The notes under the pieces: generated by a model
The model's input: only the letters and a program-made list of their open reading frames with translations
What the model was told of the DNA's origin: nothing
The model's database searches: none
Program-made: the position numbers and the translations under genes
Part shown: in pieces, positions 44,213 to 54,014 of the stretch
How the letters are laid out: each line of letters begins with the position of its first letter
Numbering within the stretch: position 1 is the stretch's first letter
From: Flavobacteriaceae bacterium
GTDB lineage: Bacteria; Bacteroidota; Bacteroidia; Flavobacteriales; Flavobacteriaceae
NCBI GenBank assembly: GCA_003443635.1
Contig: CP031964.1
Coordinates: 962,321 to 1,026,320, forward strand
Length of the DNA stretch: 64,000 nt
Direction of reading: 5' to 3'

Positions 44213-44875
44213 TTAATTTTTAGTTGCTATAATATGCTTTACATCATATTTAATTAGTTCGTTTTTACGCATGGTACTTAACACGTTACTTACTGTCTGC
44301 CTTGAAGTATTTGTGAGATTTGCGATATCCTTATGAGTTAATAAATTTTTTGCGACTAATACTCCATTTTCATTTTCTTCACCAAACTCGTTTAGATAAT
44401 CGATTATAAATTCTTTAATGCGTGTATTACTATCTTTATATAATAAATCGTGAAGCCTTCGTTCTAATTTTTTTATTCGTGTTCCATAGATTTTGAGAAC
44501 ACCATTTTTTAAAGATTTATGTTTTTCCATAATCCGTTCCATACGATCAGACTCTATAAAACAAACAATACAATCTTCTAAAGCAATGGCTTGCTCTTGA
44601 GCAGCAGCTTCTTTATCATAAAGTGAGAGTTCTCCAAAAATATGTCCTTTTTTTACAATATATTTTACATTTTGGCTTACAGTATCAACAATTTTAACAG
44701 AACCTTTTTTAAGAAAGAAAATGCTTTTTTCATCTTTATTGAGCAGGTGTATTGTTTTACCTTTTTCAATATTATCCATTTCTAAAATTTCGCACATACG
44801 CATCATAGTTAACCTTCCTAATTTATTAAAAAGATTGAAACCTTCTAAAAACCAATACTTCGTGAATGTGTTCAA
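44213..44875 (-). CDS. Crp/Fnr-family transcriptional regulator
   Basis: 220 residues. The cyclic-nucleotide-binding-like beta-roll spans about 20-140 (FFLKKGSVKIVDT, KKGHIFGELSLYDKEAAA) and the Crp-type HTH is near 160-215 (LLTHKDIANLTNTSRQTVSN). No cluster of four Cys of the FNR [4Fe-4S] type is visible, so it is not a classical oxygen sensor. The ligand is unknown. It is 76 bases upstream of the Rieske-GltS gene on the same strand; the 10-base inverted repeat lies between. It may be cotranscribed with the Rieske run or control it. Confidence 0.88.
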   Translation of the reverse strand: MNTFTKYWFLEGFNLFNKLGRLTMMRMCEILEMDNIEKGKTIHLLNKDEKSIFFLKKGSVKIVDTVSQNVKYIVKKGHIFGELSLYDKEAAAQEQAIALEDCIVCFIESDRMERIMEKHKSLKNGVLKIYGTRIKKLERRLHDLLYKDSNTRIKEFIIDYLNEFGEENENGVLVAKNLLTHKDIANLTNTSRQTVSNVLSTMRKNELIKYDVKHIIATKN

Positions 44876-44982
44876 AATATAAATTGTATTAAAGGGTTAC
44901 TCAAAAATATAGAATTCGGATGATAAAAAATATTGAAAAAAAGCCAATACTTACTCTACACGACAATATGATGTATATAAAC

Positions 44983-45954
44983 CTATATTTTTAAACGAAT
45001 TCCAGTTTTTAAAAACAAACTAGATTCGTTATTTATAGTAAAAAGATTATCTCTATTATTTGTCCTTAATCTTATATTATTAGTAAATGTATATGCAGCT
45101 TGCGCAAAAAATTCAAGATGATTTATGATATGATACTCATACTGAAGCCCACCTAAAATAGTAGAAACATTAAGTATTCTTGCTATATCGTTTTGTCCGT
45201 CAATAGAAATGCCGTTTTGCAAATTTGCCGTAAACCCATCTAATTCTGTCGAGAGTTTAAATCGATGTTTTGAAGATAAATGGTATTGTAAATTGGTTTT
45301 TGGAATCCCTAAATTATAAGACCACTTTTTATGAAACTTTTTGTAATAACTTATAAATGGTAAAGGGAAAAAGTAACCTCTATTTTGTGAGTAAGTAACT
45401 CCTAAAATTAATCGATCTTTTTTATCGTTTTCAAATTCACGTTCTCTTATAAATACAACATCAGCAGAAATCACTAGATCTTCAAAAGACAAATTATTAG
45501 CGGTTAAATTTGTACTAAAACCTGGTTTAACTCTAACACCAAGTCTCCAATTATTTTTTAAAGGTTTTGTATAGCCTAAAGTAAGATCTAATGATTGAAA
45601 ATCGTTAATTAATTCTTTGTCAAAAGAAGGATTCTCACGATTTATAATTAATTGAACATTACTATAATCTAAGCCTAATAAAAGATATTCTCCTTCTTTT
45701 TTTAATTTAATAGGAACATTAAATAAACCTCTTGATTTTGTATATTCTACTTTGGAGTTGTTTTCTGGGATAATAGTGAAATCTAATCGAGCTAAATCAC
45801 TTAATTGTGCATTACTAGTAGTAAAAAGCATTAAAAACAAAAGTGTTACTGTAACCTTGTTCAATATAAACGAGAATTTAATGCCTTGATGATTTTTTAA
45901 AGTTTTCAGATATATGTGTTTTATAAAGTTTCTAAATTTAGAAATATTATTCAT
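44983..45954 (-). CDS. Outer-membrane beta-barrel protein, DUF6268-like
   Basis: 323 residues from the ATG at 45954. A signal peptide core (VTVTLLFLMLFTTSNAQ) ends near residue 50, which leaves an unusually long basic N-terminus; a non-ATG start closer to it (about residue 31) is possible. The mature part is a run of amphipathic beta-strands (NWRLGVRVKPGFS, RLILGVTYSQNRGYFFPLPFIS, HLEFFAQAAYTFTNNI) ending in SLFLKTGIRLKI, a typical outer-membrane C-terminal strand. Resembles DUF6268 barrels, whose function is unknown. It lies 107 bases upstream of the Crp/Fnr gene on the same strand. Confidence 0.75.
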   Translation of the reverse strand: MNNISKFRNFIKHIYLKTLKNHQGIKFSFILNKVTVTLLFLMLFTTSNAQLSDLARLDFTIIPENNSKVEYTKSRGLFNVPIKLKKEGEYLLLGLDYSNVQLIINRENPSFDKELINDFQSLDLTLGYTKPLKNNWRLGVRVKPGFSTNLTANNLSFEDLVISADVVFIREREFENDKKDRLILGVTYSQNRGYFFPLPFISYYKKFHKKWSYNLGIPKTNLQYHLSSKHRFKLSTELDGFTANLQNGISIDGQNDIARILNVSTILGGLQYEYHIINHLEFFAQAAYTFTNNIRLRTNNRDNLFTINNESSLFLKTGIRLKI

Positions 45955-46211
45955 AATATGTTTTCATTTAACATTTAAAAAGCAATTCCTAAGAGAAAAT
46001 TAAAATAACTTCTTATGTTCTCTTCAAATATTATAGTAATATAAACTATAGAAAAAGCACTTGTTGCTGCTTAAATCATTTTAAATTAGTTGATTAGATC
46101 GCCTGAAACACTATTTTTAATCATGTTTACTATAATTAAACTTAATTATAATCATAAAATAATTTCCAAAGTAATACGAAAAACAGTGTAATAACATCAT
46201 GAACAAAAGAG

Positions 46212-46219
46212 TATCTTTG
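46212..46219 (+). promoter_or_regulatory. -7 promoter box upstream of era
   Basis: TATCTTTG at 46212-46219 is a full match to the Bacteroidota -7 box TAnnTTTG, 17 bases upstream of the era ATG. A good TTG at -33 is not seen. The rest of the 282-base interval 45955-46236 is AT-rich and I see no gene in it. Confidence 0.5.
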
Positions 46220-46236
46220 TCGCCAAATAAGATAAA

Positions 46237-47115
46237 ATGCATAAAGCAGGCTTTGTAAATATTATAGGAAACCCTAATGTAGGGAAATCTACATTAATGA
46301 ATGCGTTTATTGGTGAAAAATTATCAATAATTACATCTAAAGCGCAGACGACGCGCCATCGTATCTTAGGAATTGTTAATGGGGATGATTTTCAAGTTAT
46401 TTTATCTGATACTCCAGGAATTATTAAACCAGCTTATGAATTACAAGAATCGATGATGGATTTTGTAAAATCTGCTTTTGATGATGCTGATGTATTGGTC
46501 TATATGGTTGAGATTGGAGAAAAAGAATTAAAAGATGAAGCTTTTTTTAATAAAATTAAAAATGCTAAAATCCCAGTCTTATTATTGTTAAATAAAATTG
46601 ATAATTCTAATCAAGAGCAGTTAGAAGAACAATCACAATTATGGCAAGAAAAAGTTCCTAACGCAGAATTTTTTCCAATATCTGCTTTAGAAGGATTTCA
46701 GATAAAAGAAGTGTTTAATCGTATTATAGAGCTATTACCAGAATCACCACCTTTTTATCCTAAAGATCAACTTACTGATAAACCGGAACGTTTTTTTGTT
46801 AACGAAACTATTAGAGAAAAAATACTGTTGTATTACAAAAAAGAAATTCCTTATGCTGTTGAAATTGATACGGAAGAATTTTTTGAAGAAGAAGATATTA
46901 TTCGAATGCGTTCAGTAATTATGGTTGAGAGAGAAACTCAAAAAGGAATTATAATTGGACATAAAGGAAGTGCCTTAAAACGTGTTGGTATTGAAGCTAG
47001 AAAAGATTTAGAGAAATTCTTTGGAAAGCAAGTGCATTTAGAGTTATATGTAAAAGTTAATAAAAACTGGCGATCAAATTCTAAACAGCTAAAACGTTTT
47101 GGATATAATCAATAA
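46237..47115 (+). CDS. era: GTPase Era
   Basis: 292 residues, the normal length. GTPase motifs: G1 GNPNVGKST (11-19), G2 Thr region TTRHRI, G3 DTPGI, G4 NKID. A C-terminal KH domain binds the 3' end of 16S rRNA (IIGHKGSALKRVGIEARKDLE region, with GHKG as the loop). It acts in 30S ribosome maturation. Followed by der in its own transcription unit, with a separate -7 box at 47178. Confidence 0.97.
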   Translation: MHKAGFVNIIGNPNVGKSTLMNAFIGEKLSIITSKAQTTRHRILGIVNGDDFQVILSDTPGIIKPAYELQESMMDFVKSAFDDADVLVYMVEIGEKELKDEAFFNKIKNAKIPVLLLLNKIDNSNQEQLEEQSQLWQEKVPNAEFFPISALEGFQIKEVFNRIIELLPESPPFYPKDQLTDKPERFFVNETIREKILLYYKKEIPYAVEIDTEEFFEEEDIIRMRSVIMVERETQKGIIIGHKGSALKRVGIEARKDLEKFFGKQVHLELYVKVNKNWRSNSKQLKRFGYNQ

Positions 47116-47177
47116 CTTCTTTAGAGCACAAAACTAACAAACCGATATACAATAACTATAAACTAAATACTTAATAG

Positions 47178-47185
47178 TATCTTTG
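47178..47185 (+). promoter_or_regulatory. -7 promoter box upstream of der
   Basis: TATCTTTG at 47178-47185, the same box as before era, 43 bases upstream of the der ATG. No TTG at the -33 distance is obvious. Confidence 0.45.
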
Positions 47186-47227
47186 CAGCCGCTTACAGGA
47201 TATGTAATGCAAATTAAATCTTAAGAT

Positions 47228-48535
47228 ATGAGTAATATAGTTGCCATTGTAGGACGCCCAAATGTTGGTAAGTCTACTTTTTTTAATCGCCTTATACAAC
47301 GTAGAGAAGCTATAGTTGATGCTGTAAGTGGTGTTACTAGAGATCGTCATTATGGTAAAAGTGATTGGAATGGTAGAGAATTTTCTCTTATTGATACTGG
47401 AGGTTATGTGGTTGGTAGTGATGATATTTTTGAAGCTGAAATCGATAAACAAGTTGAATTGGCTATTGATGAGGCAGATGCCATTATTTTTATGGTTAAT
47501 GTTGAGGATGGAGTTACAGGGATGGATGAAGATGTAGCTAATTTACTTCGAAAAGTAAATAAACCTGTTTTTTTAGTTGTAAATAAAGTAGATAACGGAC
47601 AACGAGCTCAAGATGCTGTAGAGTTTTACGCCCTGGGATTAGGTGAATATTATACAATTGCGAGTATAAATGGTAGTGGTACTGGTGATTTATTAGATGC
47701 TATTGTAGAAGCACTACCAGAAAAAGAAGAAGTAGTTCAAGAAGAATTGCCTCGTTTTGCTGTAGTTGGTCGTCCTAATGCAGGAAAATCATCATTTATA
47801 AATGCGTTAATAGGAGAGGACAGATATATTGTTACAGATATTGCTGGTACTACAAGAGATTCGATTGATACAAAATATAATCGTTTTGGGTTTGAATTTA
47901 ATTTGGTAGATACAGCAGGAATACGACGAAAAGCTAAAGTAAAAGAAGATTTAGAATTTTATTCTGTAATGCGCAGTGTTCGTGCTATTGAACATAGTGA
48001 TGTGTGTTTATTAGTGGTAGATGCAACGAGAGGGTTTGATGGTCAAGTACAAAATATTTTTTGGTTAGCAGAACGTAATCGAAAAGGTGTTGTGATCTTA
48101 GTTAATAAATGGGATTTAGTAGAGAATAAAGGAAACAACACGATGAAAGAATTCGAAAAATATATCCGAAAACAGATAGAACCTTTTACAGATGTTCCTA
48201 TTGTATTCATTTCTACTTTAACAAAACAGCGTATATTTAAAGCTATTGAAACAGCTGTAGATGTTTATAAAAACAGAACAAAACGTATTAAAACAAGTGT
48301 GTTAAATGATGTTTTATTACCAATAATAGAGAATTATCCTCCACCAGCAAATAAAGGTAAATTTGTTAAAATTAAATATATAATGCAATTACCAACACCA
48401 CAACCGCAATTTGCATTTTTCTGTAATTTACCTCAATATGTAAAAGAACCTTATAAACGTTTTTTAGAAAATAAATTACGTGATCATTTTAATTTTAACG
48501 GAGTGCCTGTAAGTGTGTATATGCGTAAGAAGTAA
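47228..48535 (+). CDS. der: GTPase Der (EngA), double GTPase
   Basis: 435 residues with two consecutive G domains, unique to this family, and a C-terminal KH-like domain. First G1 GRPNVGKST (8-16) with DTGG as G3 and NKVD as G4; second G1 GRPNAGKSS (near 181-189) with DTAGI and NKWD. It supports assembly of the 50S ribosomal subunit. The position next to era is common in Bacteroidota. Confidence 0.97.
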   Translation: MSNIVAIVGRPNVGKSTFFNRLIQRREAIVDAVSGVTRDRHYGKSDWNGREFSLIDTGGYVVGSDDIFEAEIDKQVELAIDEADAIIFMVNVEDGVTGMDEDVANLLRKVNKPVFLVVNKVDNGQRAQDAVEFYALGLGEYYTIASINGSGTGDLLDAIVEALPEKEEVVQEELPRFAVVGRPNAGKSSFINALIGEDRYIVTDIAGTTRDSIDTKYNRFGFEFNLVDTAGIRRKAKVKEDLEFYSVMRSVRAIEHSDVCLLVVDATRGFDGQVQNIFWLAERNRKGVVILVNKWDLVENKGNNTMKEFEKYIRKQIEPFTDVPIVFISTLTKQRIFKAIETAVDVYKNRTKRIKTSVLNDVLLPIIENYPPPANKGKFVKIKYIMQLPTPQPQFAFFCNLPQYVKEPYKRFLENKLRDHFNFNGVPVSVYMRKK

Positions 48536-48552
48536 TTTATAAATTATTTTTA

Positions 48553-48577
48553 AAACTTTCTTTTAAGGGTTTTTTTT
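48553..48577 (+). terminator. Probable terminator after der
   Basis: AAACTTT (48553-48559) can pair with AGGGTTT (48566-48572), including two G-U pairs, and is followed by five further T residues; it begins 18 bases past the der stop. Stem strength is modest. Confidence 0.4.
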
Positions 48578-48588
48578 GTTTTTGGTGT

Positions 48589-48605
48589 CAATCTACTAAA
48601 GATTG
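48589..48605 (+). repeat. Short inverted repeat just before the MG2-like gene
   Basis: CAATCT (48589-48594), 5-base loop, AGATTG (48600-48605), ending five bases before the ATG at 48611. It could be an operator or a start-site hairpin limiting translation; nothing else supports either. Confidence 0.25.
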
Positions 48606-48610
48606 CCTAT

Positions 48611-51172
48611 ATGATGAATAAAAACTATTTAAAAAAACGTTTAAAATATATTTTGTTGTATATATTTTGTTCAATTTTTTTCTTTGTTTCTTCACAAGAT
48701 GATAATTTGAAAATAGATCAATTTGTAAATAGTTTTCATGAACTTTCAAACAGAAAAACCCCTAATCAAATATACCTTCAAACTAGTAAAGATATTTATG
48801 AAACAGGGGAGGATATGTGGTTTAAAGCCTATGTGTTAGACTCAAGATATTTTACCCCTTCAAACCTAGATAAAATATTATATACGCAATTATTAGAAGA
48901 AGATACCAATAAAATTGTTTGGCAAGAAAAATATGAAATAGAAAATGGGTTTACAAATGGCCATATTTATGTTAACGATTCTCTAACTTCTGGAAATTAT
49001 TTGTTATCAGTATACACATCCCATTCATTCTATAAAAACACTAAAAAGTTTTATGATACACGTAGAATTATTATTAAGCGGAATATTGATTCTAAAATTA
49101 TAGTAAAGAATAGTTTTAATAAAAAGAATTATAAAAAAGGAGATACACTTCAATTAAGTTTAGAAATATTATCAAAACAAGAAGATAATCTTTATAGAGC
49201 TAAAATAGATGCTGAATTATGGTCAAACGGAGAAGAAGTTAATCATGTAATAGAAAGATCAAATAAGAGAGGGAAAGCATTAGTTAATTTTATTCTAAAA
49301 AAAGAAATTGTCAACTCTAAGATCAAACTAAAAGTTGTACATAAAGATAAAGAAGAATATATAAATTTATTAATTCCATATAATGAAGATGAGAATATCC
49401 AGTTTGATGTTTTTCCTGAAGGAGGTAATTTAATTTCAGGACTAGAAAATAATTTAGCATTTAAAGCAGTTAATGAAAAAGGTTTGCCAATAGATGTTAA
49501 AGGGATACTCTATGAAAACAATAAACCGTTATTAGAACTAAATAGTGAACATTATGGAATGGGAGTATTTAATTTTACACCTAAGGTAGGACATTCTTAT
49601 CATATTCAATTAAAAAACTATTCAAAAGATACGATTTATTCTCTACCTGATATAAAAGAAAAAGGTATACAAATACAATTAAAAGAAAGGAATAAAGATT
49701 ATTTAATATTTGATATTTCTAATAATTTAGAAAAACCAATACAAAAAATATATACTCGAGTTCAAGTAAGAGGAGTCGTATATAATATTTCACCTATGCT
49801 GCTTAAAGAAAAATTAAGAGCTAAAATACCATTAAAAGATTTACCTCAAGGTATAGCTGAAGTTACCATATTTAATGAGAATCTCTTGCCAATTGCTGAA
49901 AGGTTGGTTTACGTAAATCAAGATAAAAAATTGAATATAGAAGTAACACCAAGAGAAGGGTTGTATGAAAAAAGAGAGAAAATTATTTTAAAGATAAAAG
50001 TGAAAGATGATAATGATAATCCTATTCAAGGAAATTTTGGATTAAGTGTTTTTGATAAAATTTATGAAGATGAGAATAATAAAATAAACATATTAACTTA
50101 CAGTTATTTAAGAACTCAATTAAAAGGTAAAATATATAATCCATCTTTTTATTTTGATGAAAAAAATAAGAATAGAGAAAAGATGTTAGATTTATTAATG
50201 TTAACTCAAGGGTGGCGTGCTTATGTGTGGAGTGAAAGTCAATTAGAAGGATTAGATGATAGTATTGATGAGTACAAAAAAGTTGTTTTTAATAAATTAA
50301 AAGGAAAGATTATTATTAAAGGAAAAGAATATCAAGAAGAGCAATTTTCACTTTTAATTTATGATCCTGTAAATGAGAGTACATCTGATTTCATTTTTTT
50401 AAATGATAAAAATGAATTTCGATTAGAGAATCAACAACTAAAGGATGCTAAAGGAGGTTATGTTTACATAAAGCCGTTAAGCTCTAAAGCAGGATCGAAT
50501 GATTACAATAAAAAATTTAAATATAAAGTGAAACTAGAATACCCTTTCCAAAATATTAATAAGAATATTAGTAATGCAGAAATATTATACCCGATATTGC
50601 AAATAAAAACAGATAAAAAAATAAAACTAAAGCCATTTAAAATAACATCAAATACATTAGTTAACGAAGAGGTTTTGCTAAAAGGAGATAATGAAATTTA
50701 TAGGAATAAATATCTCGGAAAATTAGATAGTCTAGCTTCTGTTTCAACAGATTACGTCTGCAGATATAATATATTCAATTGTGTAAATCATCCTAAAGGA
50801 ACGCGTGGAACTAGAAAAGCTGAAATAGGTGAAACATATCACCTTAATAACGGAGGGTTGGTGAAATATTCAGGGTCAAAATCAAAATTTACAGAAGAAG
50901 ATCTTTTGAGAAAATTTAACCTTACTCAAGTAAAAGGATATTATAAAACTAGGGAATTTTATCAACCTAATTATGATAAAGAAAGCGATCCTTTTCCAGA
51001 TTCTAGAAATACATTATTATGGAAGCCAGATATTATTACTGATGAGAAAGGTGAAGCTGTCGTTAGTTTTTTCTGTTCAGATGTTAATGCTAAATTTATT
51101 GGAAATATAGAGGGGATAGATAATAATGGATTATTAGGGTCTAAAAGCTTTGAATTTGTTGTAAAAAAATAG
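48611..51172 (+). CDS. Large secreted MG2/alpha-2-macroglobulin-like protein
   Basis: 853 residues. A signal peptide (KYILLYIFCSIFFFVSSQ, ending near 30) is followed by repeated beta-sandwich domains. The first has the MG2 hallmark PNQIYLQTSKDIYETGEDMWFKAYV (seen near 51-75), with a further one near 440-490 (VTPREGLYEKREKIILKIKV), the segment MLDLLMLTQGWRAY near 530-545, and a C-terminal RNTLLWKPDIITDEKGEAVVSFF / GNIEGIDNNG. The thioester motif of true alpha-2-macroglobulin is absent. Bacteroidota homologues are often near TonB-type receptors; here an aspartyl-protease-like protein follows directly (5-base gap). Role unknown. Two tandem ATGs open the gene. Confidence 0.75.
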   Translation: MMNKNYLKKRLKYILLYIFCSIFFFVSSQDDNLKIDQFVNSFHELSNRKTPNQIYLQTSKDIYETGEDMWFKAYVLDSRYFTPSNLDKILYTQLLEEDTNKIVWQEKYEIENGFTNGHIYVNDSLTSGNYLLSVYTSHSFYKNTKKFYDTRRIIIKRNIDSKIIVKNSFNKKNYKKGDTLQLSLEILSKQEDNLYRAKIDAELWSNGEEVNHVIERSNKRGKALVNFILKKEIVNSKIKLKVVHKDKEEYINLLIPYNEDENIQFDVFPEGGNLISGLENNLAFKAVNEKGLPIDVKGILYENNKPLLELNSEHYGMGVFNFTPKVGHSYHIQLKNYSKDTIYSLPDIKEKGIQIQLKERNKDYLIFDISNNLEKPIQKIYTRVQVRGVVYNISPMLLKEKLRAKIPLKDLPQGIAEVTIFNENLLPIAERLVYVNQDKKLNIEVTPREGLYEKREKIILKIKVKDDNDNPIQGNFGLSVFDKIYEDENNKINILTYSYLRTQLKGKIYNPSFYFDEKNKNREKMLDLLMLTQGWRAYVWSESQLEGLDDSIDEYKKVVFNKLKGKIIIKGKEYQEEQFSLLIYDPVNESTSDFIFLNDKNEFRLENQQLKDAKGGYVYIKPLSSKAGSNDYNKKFKYKVKLEYPFQNINKNISNAEILYPILQIKTDKKIKLKPFKITSNTLVNEEVLLKGDNEIYRNKYLGKLDSLASVSTDYVCRYNIFNCVNHPKGTRGTRKAEIGETYHLNNGGLVKYSGSKSKFTEEDLLRKFNLTQVKGYYKTREFYQPNYDKESDPFPDSRNTLLWKPDIITDEKGEAVVSFFCSDVNAKFIGNIEGIDNNGLLGSKSFEFVVKK

Positions 51173-51177
51173 TGGAT

Positions 51178-52113
51178 ATGAAAAGTCAAGCTATGAAGTG
51201 TTTTACTGTAATTGTATTTTTATTTTCCCAAGCTTTTATCTTTTCTCAGGATTGTGAAATTCCTTTTGAAGAAGATGGGTGGATTATTTTAGAGGTTACT
51301 GTAAACGATAGCTCAGAAAAGTTGAGATTTGTTTTCGATACAGGATTTGGTTCACCTGCAATTGATAAATCTATAGCAGATAAGTTAGGAATTAAACCTA
51401 AATATATAATGCCCAACATGGGTGTAAGTGGAGCTGCAGTTTTTGGTGTAGCAAGCAAACAAAAAATTAATTTTGAAGATTTTTCTTTAAAACGTTTAGA
51501 TTTTACAATTGCTGATTTATCTCATATAAAATTATCGCCAGATGATGAGCCTATTCAAGGTATATTAGGTTATAGCCTTATTTCTAAATTTGTAACACAA
51601 ATAGATTTTAAATCAAGAAGTATAAAACTATATGAAAAAATTAAAGATATTAATGATTTAAATACCTATACTAAACATCATATAGGCTTTGATAGAACTT
51701 CACCTGTAATACCTGTGAAGTTTACTTTAGAAAGAGGTAAAGAGATTAGCGGAAATTTTATATTCGACACAGGGAATATAGGTACTTTAGATTTATCTAG
51801 CCCTTTTGTTGATAAACATAATTTGGTCGAAGAAATAAAAGAGATAAGGGTTGGCTCAAGTCTAGGATTTACAGGACATGAGTCTAAAATCTTAAGAGGT
51901 AAAGTAAAATCGATTAATTTTAATAATATTGTATTTGATGATGTTACTATTACCTTGTCTAGAGCTAAAAAAGGAGTATTATCTCAAAATATCACTGATG
52001 GTCTTTTAGGAGTTGATATCCTTTATAAATTTCATATAATTTTAGATTATAAAAATAATGCGATTTACTTAAAACCTAAAGCTTCTATAAACCAACCAGT
52101 CAAATTGAATTAA
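51178..52113 (+). CDS. Exported retropepsin-like aspartyl protease family protein
   Basis: 311 residues from the ATG at 51178; a GTG two codons earlier overlaps the upstream stop, and an ATG at 51193 would also give a signal peptide (MKCFTVIVFLFSQAFIFS). Two pepsin-like half domains are visible, each with a D-T-G: FVFDTGFGSP near 50-59 and FIFDTGNIGTLDLS near 192-205; each is followed by the G-x-x-G-hydrophobic strand of retropepsins (GILGYSLISKF; GLLGVDILYKF). The two-DTG layout in one chain resembles Bacteroidota periplasmic aspartyl proteases. Its substrate is unknown; the adjacent MG2-like protein is a candidate partner. Confidence 0.8.
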   Translation: MKSQAMKCFTVIVFLFSQAFIFSQDCEIPFEEDGWIILEVTVNDSSEKLRFVFDTGFGSPAIDKSIADKLGIKPKYIMPNMGVSGAAVFGVASKQKINFEDFSLKRLDFTIADLSHIKLSPDDEPIQGILGYSLISKFVTQIDFKSRSIKLYEKIKDINDLNTYTKHHIGFDRTSPVIPVKFTLERGKEISGNFIFDTGNIGTLDLSSPFVDKHNLVEEIKEIRVGSSLGFTGHESKILRGKVKSINFNNIVFDDVTITLSRAKKGVLSQNITDGLLGVDILYKFHIILDYKNNAIYLKPKASINQPVKLN

Positions 52114-52139
52114 AATAAATGTTTTATATGAAAAAAGCA

Positions 52140-52967
52140 TTACCAACCACCAGAAGCACCACCGCCGCCAAAACTACCGCCACCAAATCCTCCTCCAAAA
52201 CCGCCTCCAGAGAACCCTCCTCCTGAACTTCCTCCAAAACCGCCAAACCCTCCAGAGCTGCGTCTGTAACCTCCACGACCAGAATTACTGAGAATAATAG
52301 TGTCTATAATATCAACTACTGTGTCTCGTTTTCGGCTACCTCCATTTCTGCCGCCTCCACCTCTGCGATTTTTTGAAATAGCAATAAGAAATACAATAAA
52401 AACAACAAATAGAAATATAATAACACCAAAAGGAAATTCATCAGAATTACTTTTTCTAGTACCTTGATACTCACCTGTCATAACTTCAAAAATAGCATCC
52501 ACACCTCGATTTAAACCACCATAATAATCGTTTTGTTTAAAAAAAGGAATGATGTCACGCTCTATAATACGCCTAGACATTGCATCTGTAACCAAATGTT
52601 CAATACCTTTTCCAGTATTTATAGCAATTCTTCTGTCATTTCTAGCTAATAATATTAAAATACCATTATCTTCTTTTTCTTGACCAATCCCCCATTTTTC
52701 ACCCCAAGTAGCTCCTAAATAAGTTATGTTTTCTCCTTCAGTAGAATTAATAATAGCGATTACAATTTGTGTAGAAGTAGTGTCAGAATATTTTATGAGC
52801 TTTTGTTCTAAAGTGTTTTTTTCTGAGATAGAAAGCAATTTAATATAATCATAAACACTAGTTTGGAGTTTTGGTTGTTCAGGAATCTCAAATTGTGCAT
52901 AAGTTTGGGTAAAACTTAAGCTTATAAATAACGTAATAAGACCGATTATGTATTTATGTTTCAGCAT
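52140..52967 (-). CDS. TPM-domain (YgcG-like) membrane protein with glycine-rich tail
   Basis: 275 residues. Signal peptide (MLKHKYIIGLITLFISLSF...YAQ), TPM domain (about 35-165: VYDYIKLLSISEKNTLEQ, TSTQIVIAIINSTEG, DNGILILLARNDRRIAINTGKG), one membrane helix (FGVIIFLFVVFIVFLIAIS, about 185-203), then a tail dominated by Gly, Ser and Phe (GGFGGFGGSSGGGFSGGG and similar). TPM proteins occur with LemA, here encoded two genes upstream; they appear to be linked to membrane quality control. Function unproven. Confidence 0.88.
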   Translation of the reverse strand: MLKHKYIIGLITLFISLSFTQTYAQFEIPEQPKLQTSVYDYIKLLSISEKNTLEQKLIKYSDTTSTQIVIAIINSTEGENITYLGATWGEKWGIGQEKEDNGILILLARNDRRIAINTGKGIEHLVTDAMSRRIIERDIIPFFKQNDYYGGLNRGVDAIFEVMTGEYQGTRKSNSDEFPFGVIIFLFVVFIVFLIAISKNRRGGGGRNGGSRKRDTVVDIIDTIILSNSGRGGYRRSSGGFGGFGGSSGGGFSGGGFGGGFGGGSFGGGGASGGW

Positions 52968-52970
52968 TAT

Positions 52971-53411
52971 TTAGTTGAAAGAGATCTCGTTGGGTAATTC
53001 ATCTTCATTTATGCCTGTAACTGGAAAGTATTTTTTTAATTGTATACCAGCAGTTTCTATACCTGTAACTAAACCTTGTTTGAAGTTTTTATTTTTAAAG
53101 TGATCTTCTATACTTTTTTTAGTGGTATTCCAGAAATCTGAAGAAACAACATCATTAATCCCTTTATCACCATAAATTACAAACGCTTTTTCTTCTACAG
53201 CAACGTAAATTAATACACCATTACGAAGTTTAGTATTGTGCATTTTTAAGATAGAGAATACTTCCAAAGCACGTTTATTTAAAGTATTGTTAGAAGTTTT
53301 TTCGATATGTACACGAATTTCTCCCGACGTGTTTTTTTCAGCCAAACGTATAGCCTCAATCACTTCTTGTTCTTCAGAAGCTGTTAAAAAATCTTCTACA
53401 GTAGTAGGCAT
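52971..53411 (-). CDS. Short TPM-domain protein
   Basis: 146 residues from the ATG at 53411 (a TTG start 18 bases earlier lies inside the LemA gene and is rejected). No signal peptide or membrane helix. The TPM fold is recognisable: SEEQEVIEAIRLAEKNTSGEIRVHIE, LRNGVLIYVAVEEKAFVIYGDKGIN, GLVTGIETAGIQLKKYFP. It stands between the long TPM gene (3-base gap) and lemA (ends 4 bases before), so three linked genes make the LemA-TPM-TPM set common in Bacteroidota. Confidence 0.85.
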   Translation of the reverse strand: MPTTVEDFLTASEEQEVIEAIRLAEKNTSGEIRVHIEKTSNNTLNKRALEVFSILKMHNTKLRNGVLIYVAVEEKAFVIYGDKGINDVVSSDFWNTTKKSIEDHFKNKNFKQGLVTGIETAGIQLKKYFPVTGINEDELPNEISFN

Positions 53412-53415
53412 AATC

Positions 53416-54003
53416 TTATTTGAAGTCAAATTCTACATCTGGCGCTTTCTCACTACCTTCTTCTGCTTTAAAGTACTCCATTCCATCAAATCCTAAAAGA
53501 CCAGTAATAAGCTTATTAGGTATTTTTTTTACATACTTGTTATAAGGTTCTACAGCTTCATTAAAGCGATCTCTGGCAATATTAATACGATTCTCTGTAC
53601 CTTCTAATTGCGATTGTAATTCCAAAAAATTTGTATTGGATTTTAAATCTGGATAACGCTCGACAGTTACTAATAAACGTGATAGAGCACTGCTTAAACC
53701 ACTTTGGGCTTGGTTAAATTGTGCTAATTGTTCTGGAGTAATGTTAGAAGGGTCAATATTTACAGCAGTTGCTTTGGCTCTTGCACTAATAACTGACTCT
53801 AATGTACTTTTTTCAAAATCTGCAGATCCTTGAACCGTTTTTACTAAATTACCTATAAGGTCGTTCCTACGTTGATAACTACTTTCGACATCTCCCCATG
53901 TTTTTGTTGCGCTCTCTTTTAAATCTAAAGCAGAGTTGTTTACTCTTGTTCCCCATAATGCAATGAGTATTACAATTACTATAGGTACAATCCATTTTTT
54001 CAT
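53416..54003 (-). CDS. lemA: LemA family protein
   Basis: 195 residues. One N-terminal membrane helix (WIVPIVIVILIALWG) and a long four-helix domain with the LemA signature: WGDVESSYQRRNDLIGNLVKTVQG, ARAKATAVNI, LSRLLVTVERYPDLKSN, LQSQLEGTENRINIARDRFNEAV. These proteins form cytosolic or periplasmic helical bundles of unclear role. Followed by two TPM genes; preceded by a MerR gene. Confidence 0.9.
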   Translation of the reverse strand: MKKWIVPIVIVILIALWGTRVNNSALDLKESATKTWGDVESSYQRRNDLIGNLVKTVQGSADFEKSTLESVISARAKATAVNIDPSNITPEQLAQFNQAQSGLSSALSRLLVTVERYPDLKSNTNFLELQSQLEGTENRINIARDRFNEAVEPYNKYVKKIPNKLITGLLGFDGMEYFKAEEGSEKAPDVEFDFK

Positions 54004-54014
54004 AATAGCTGGTT

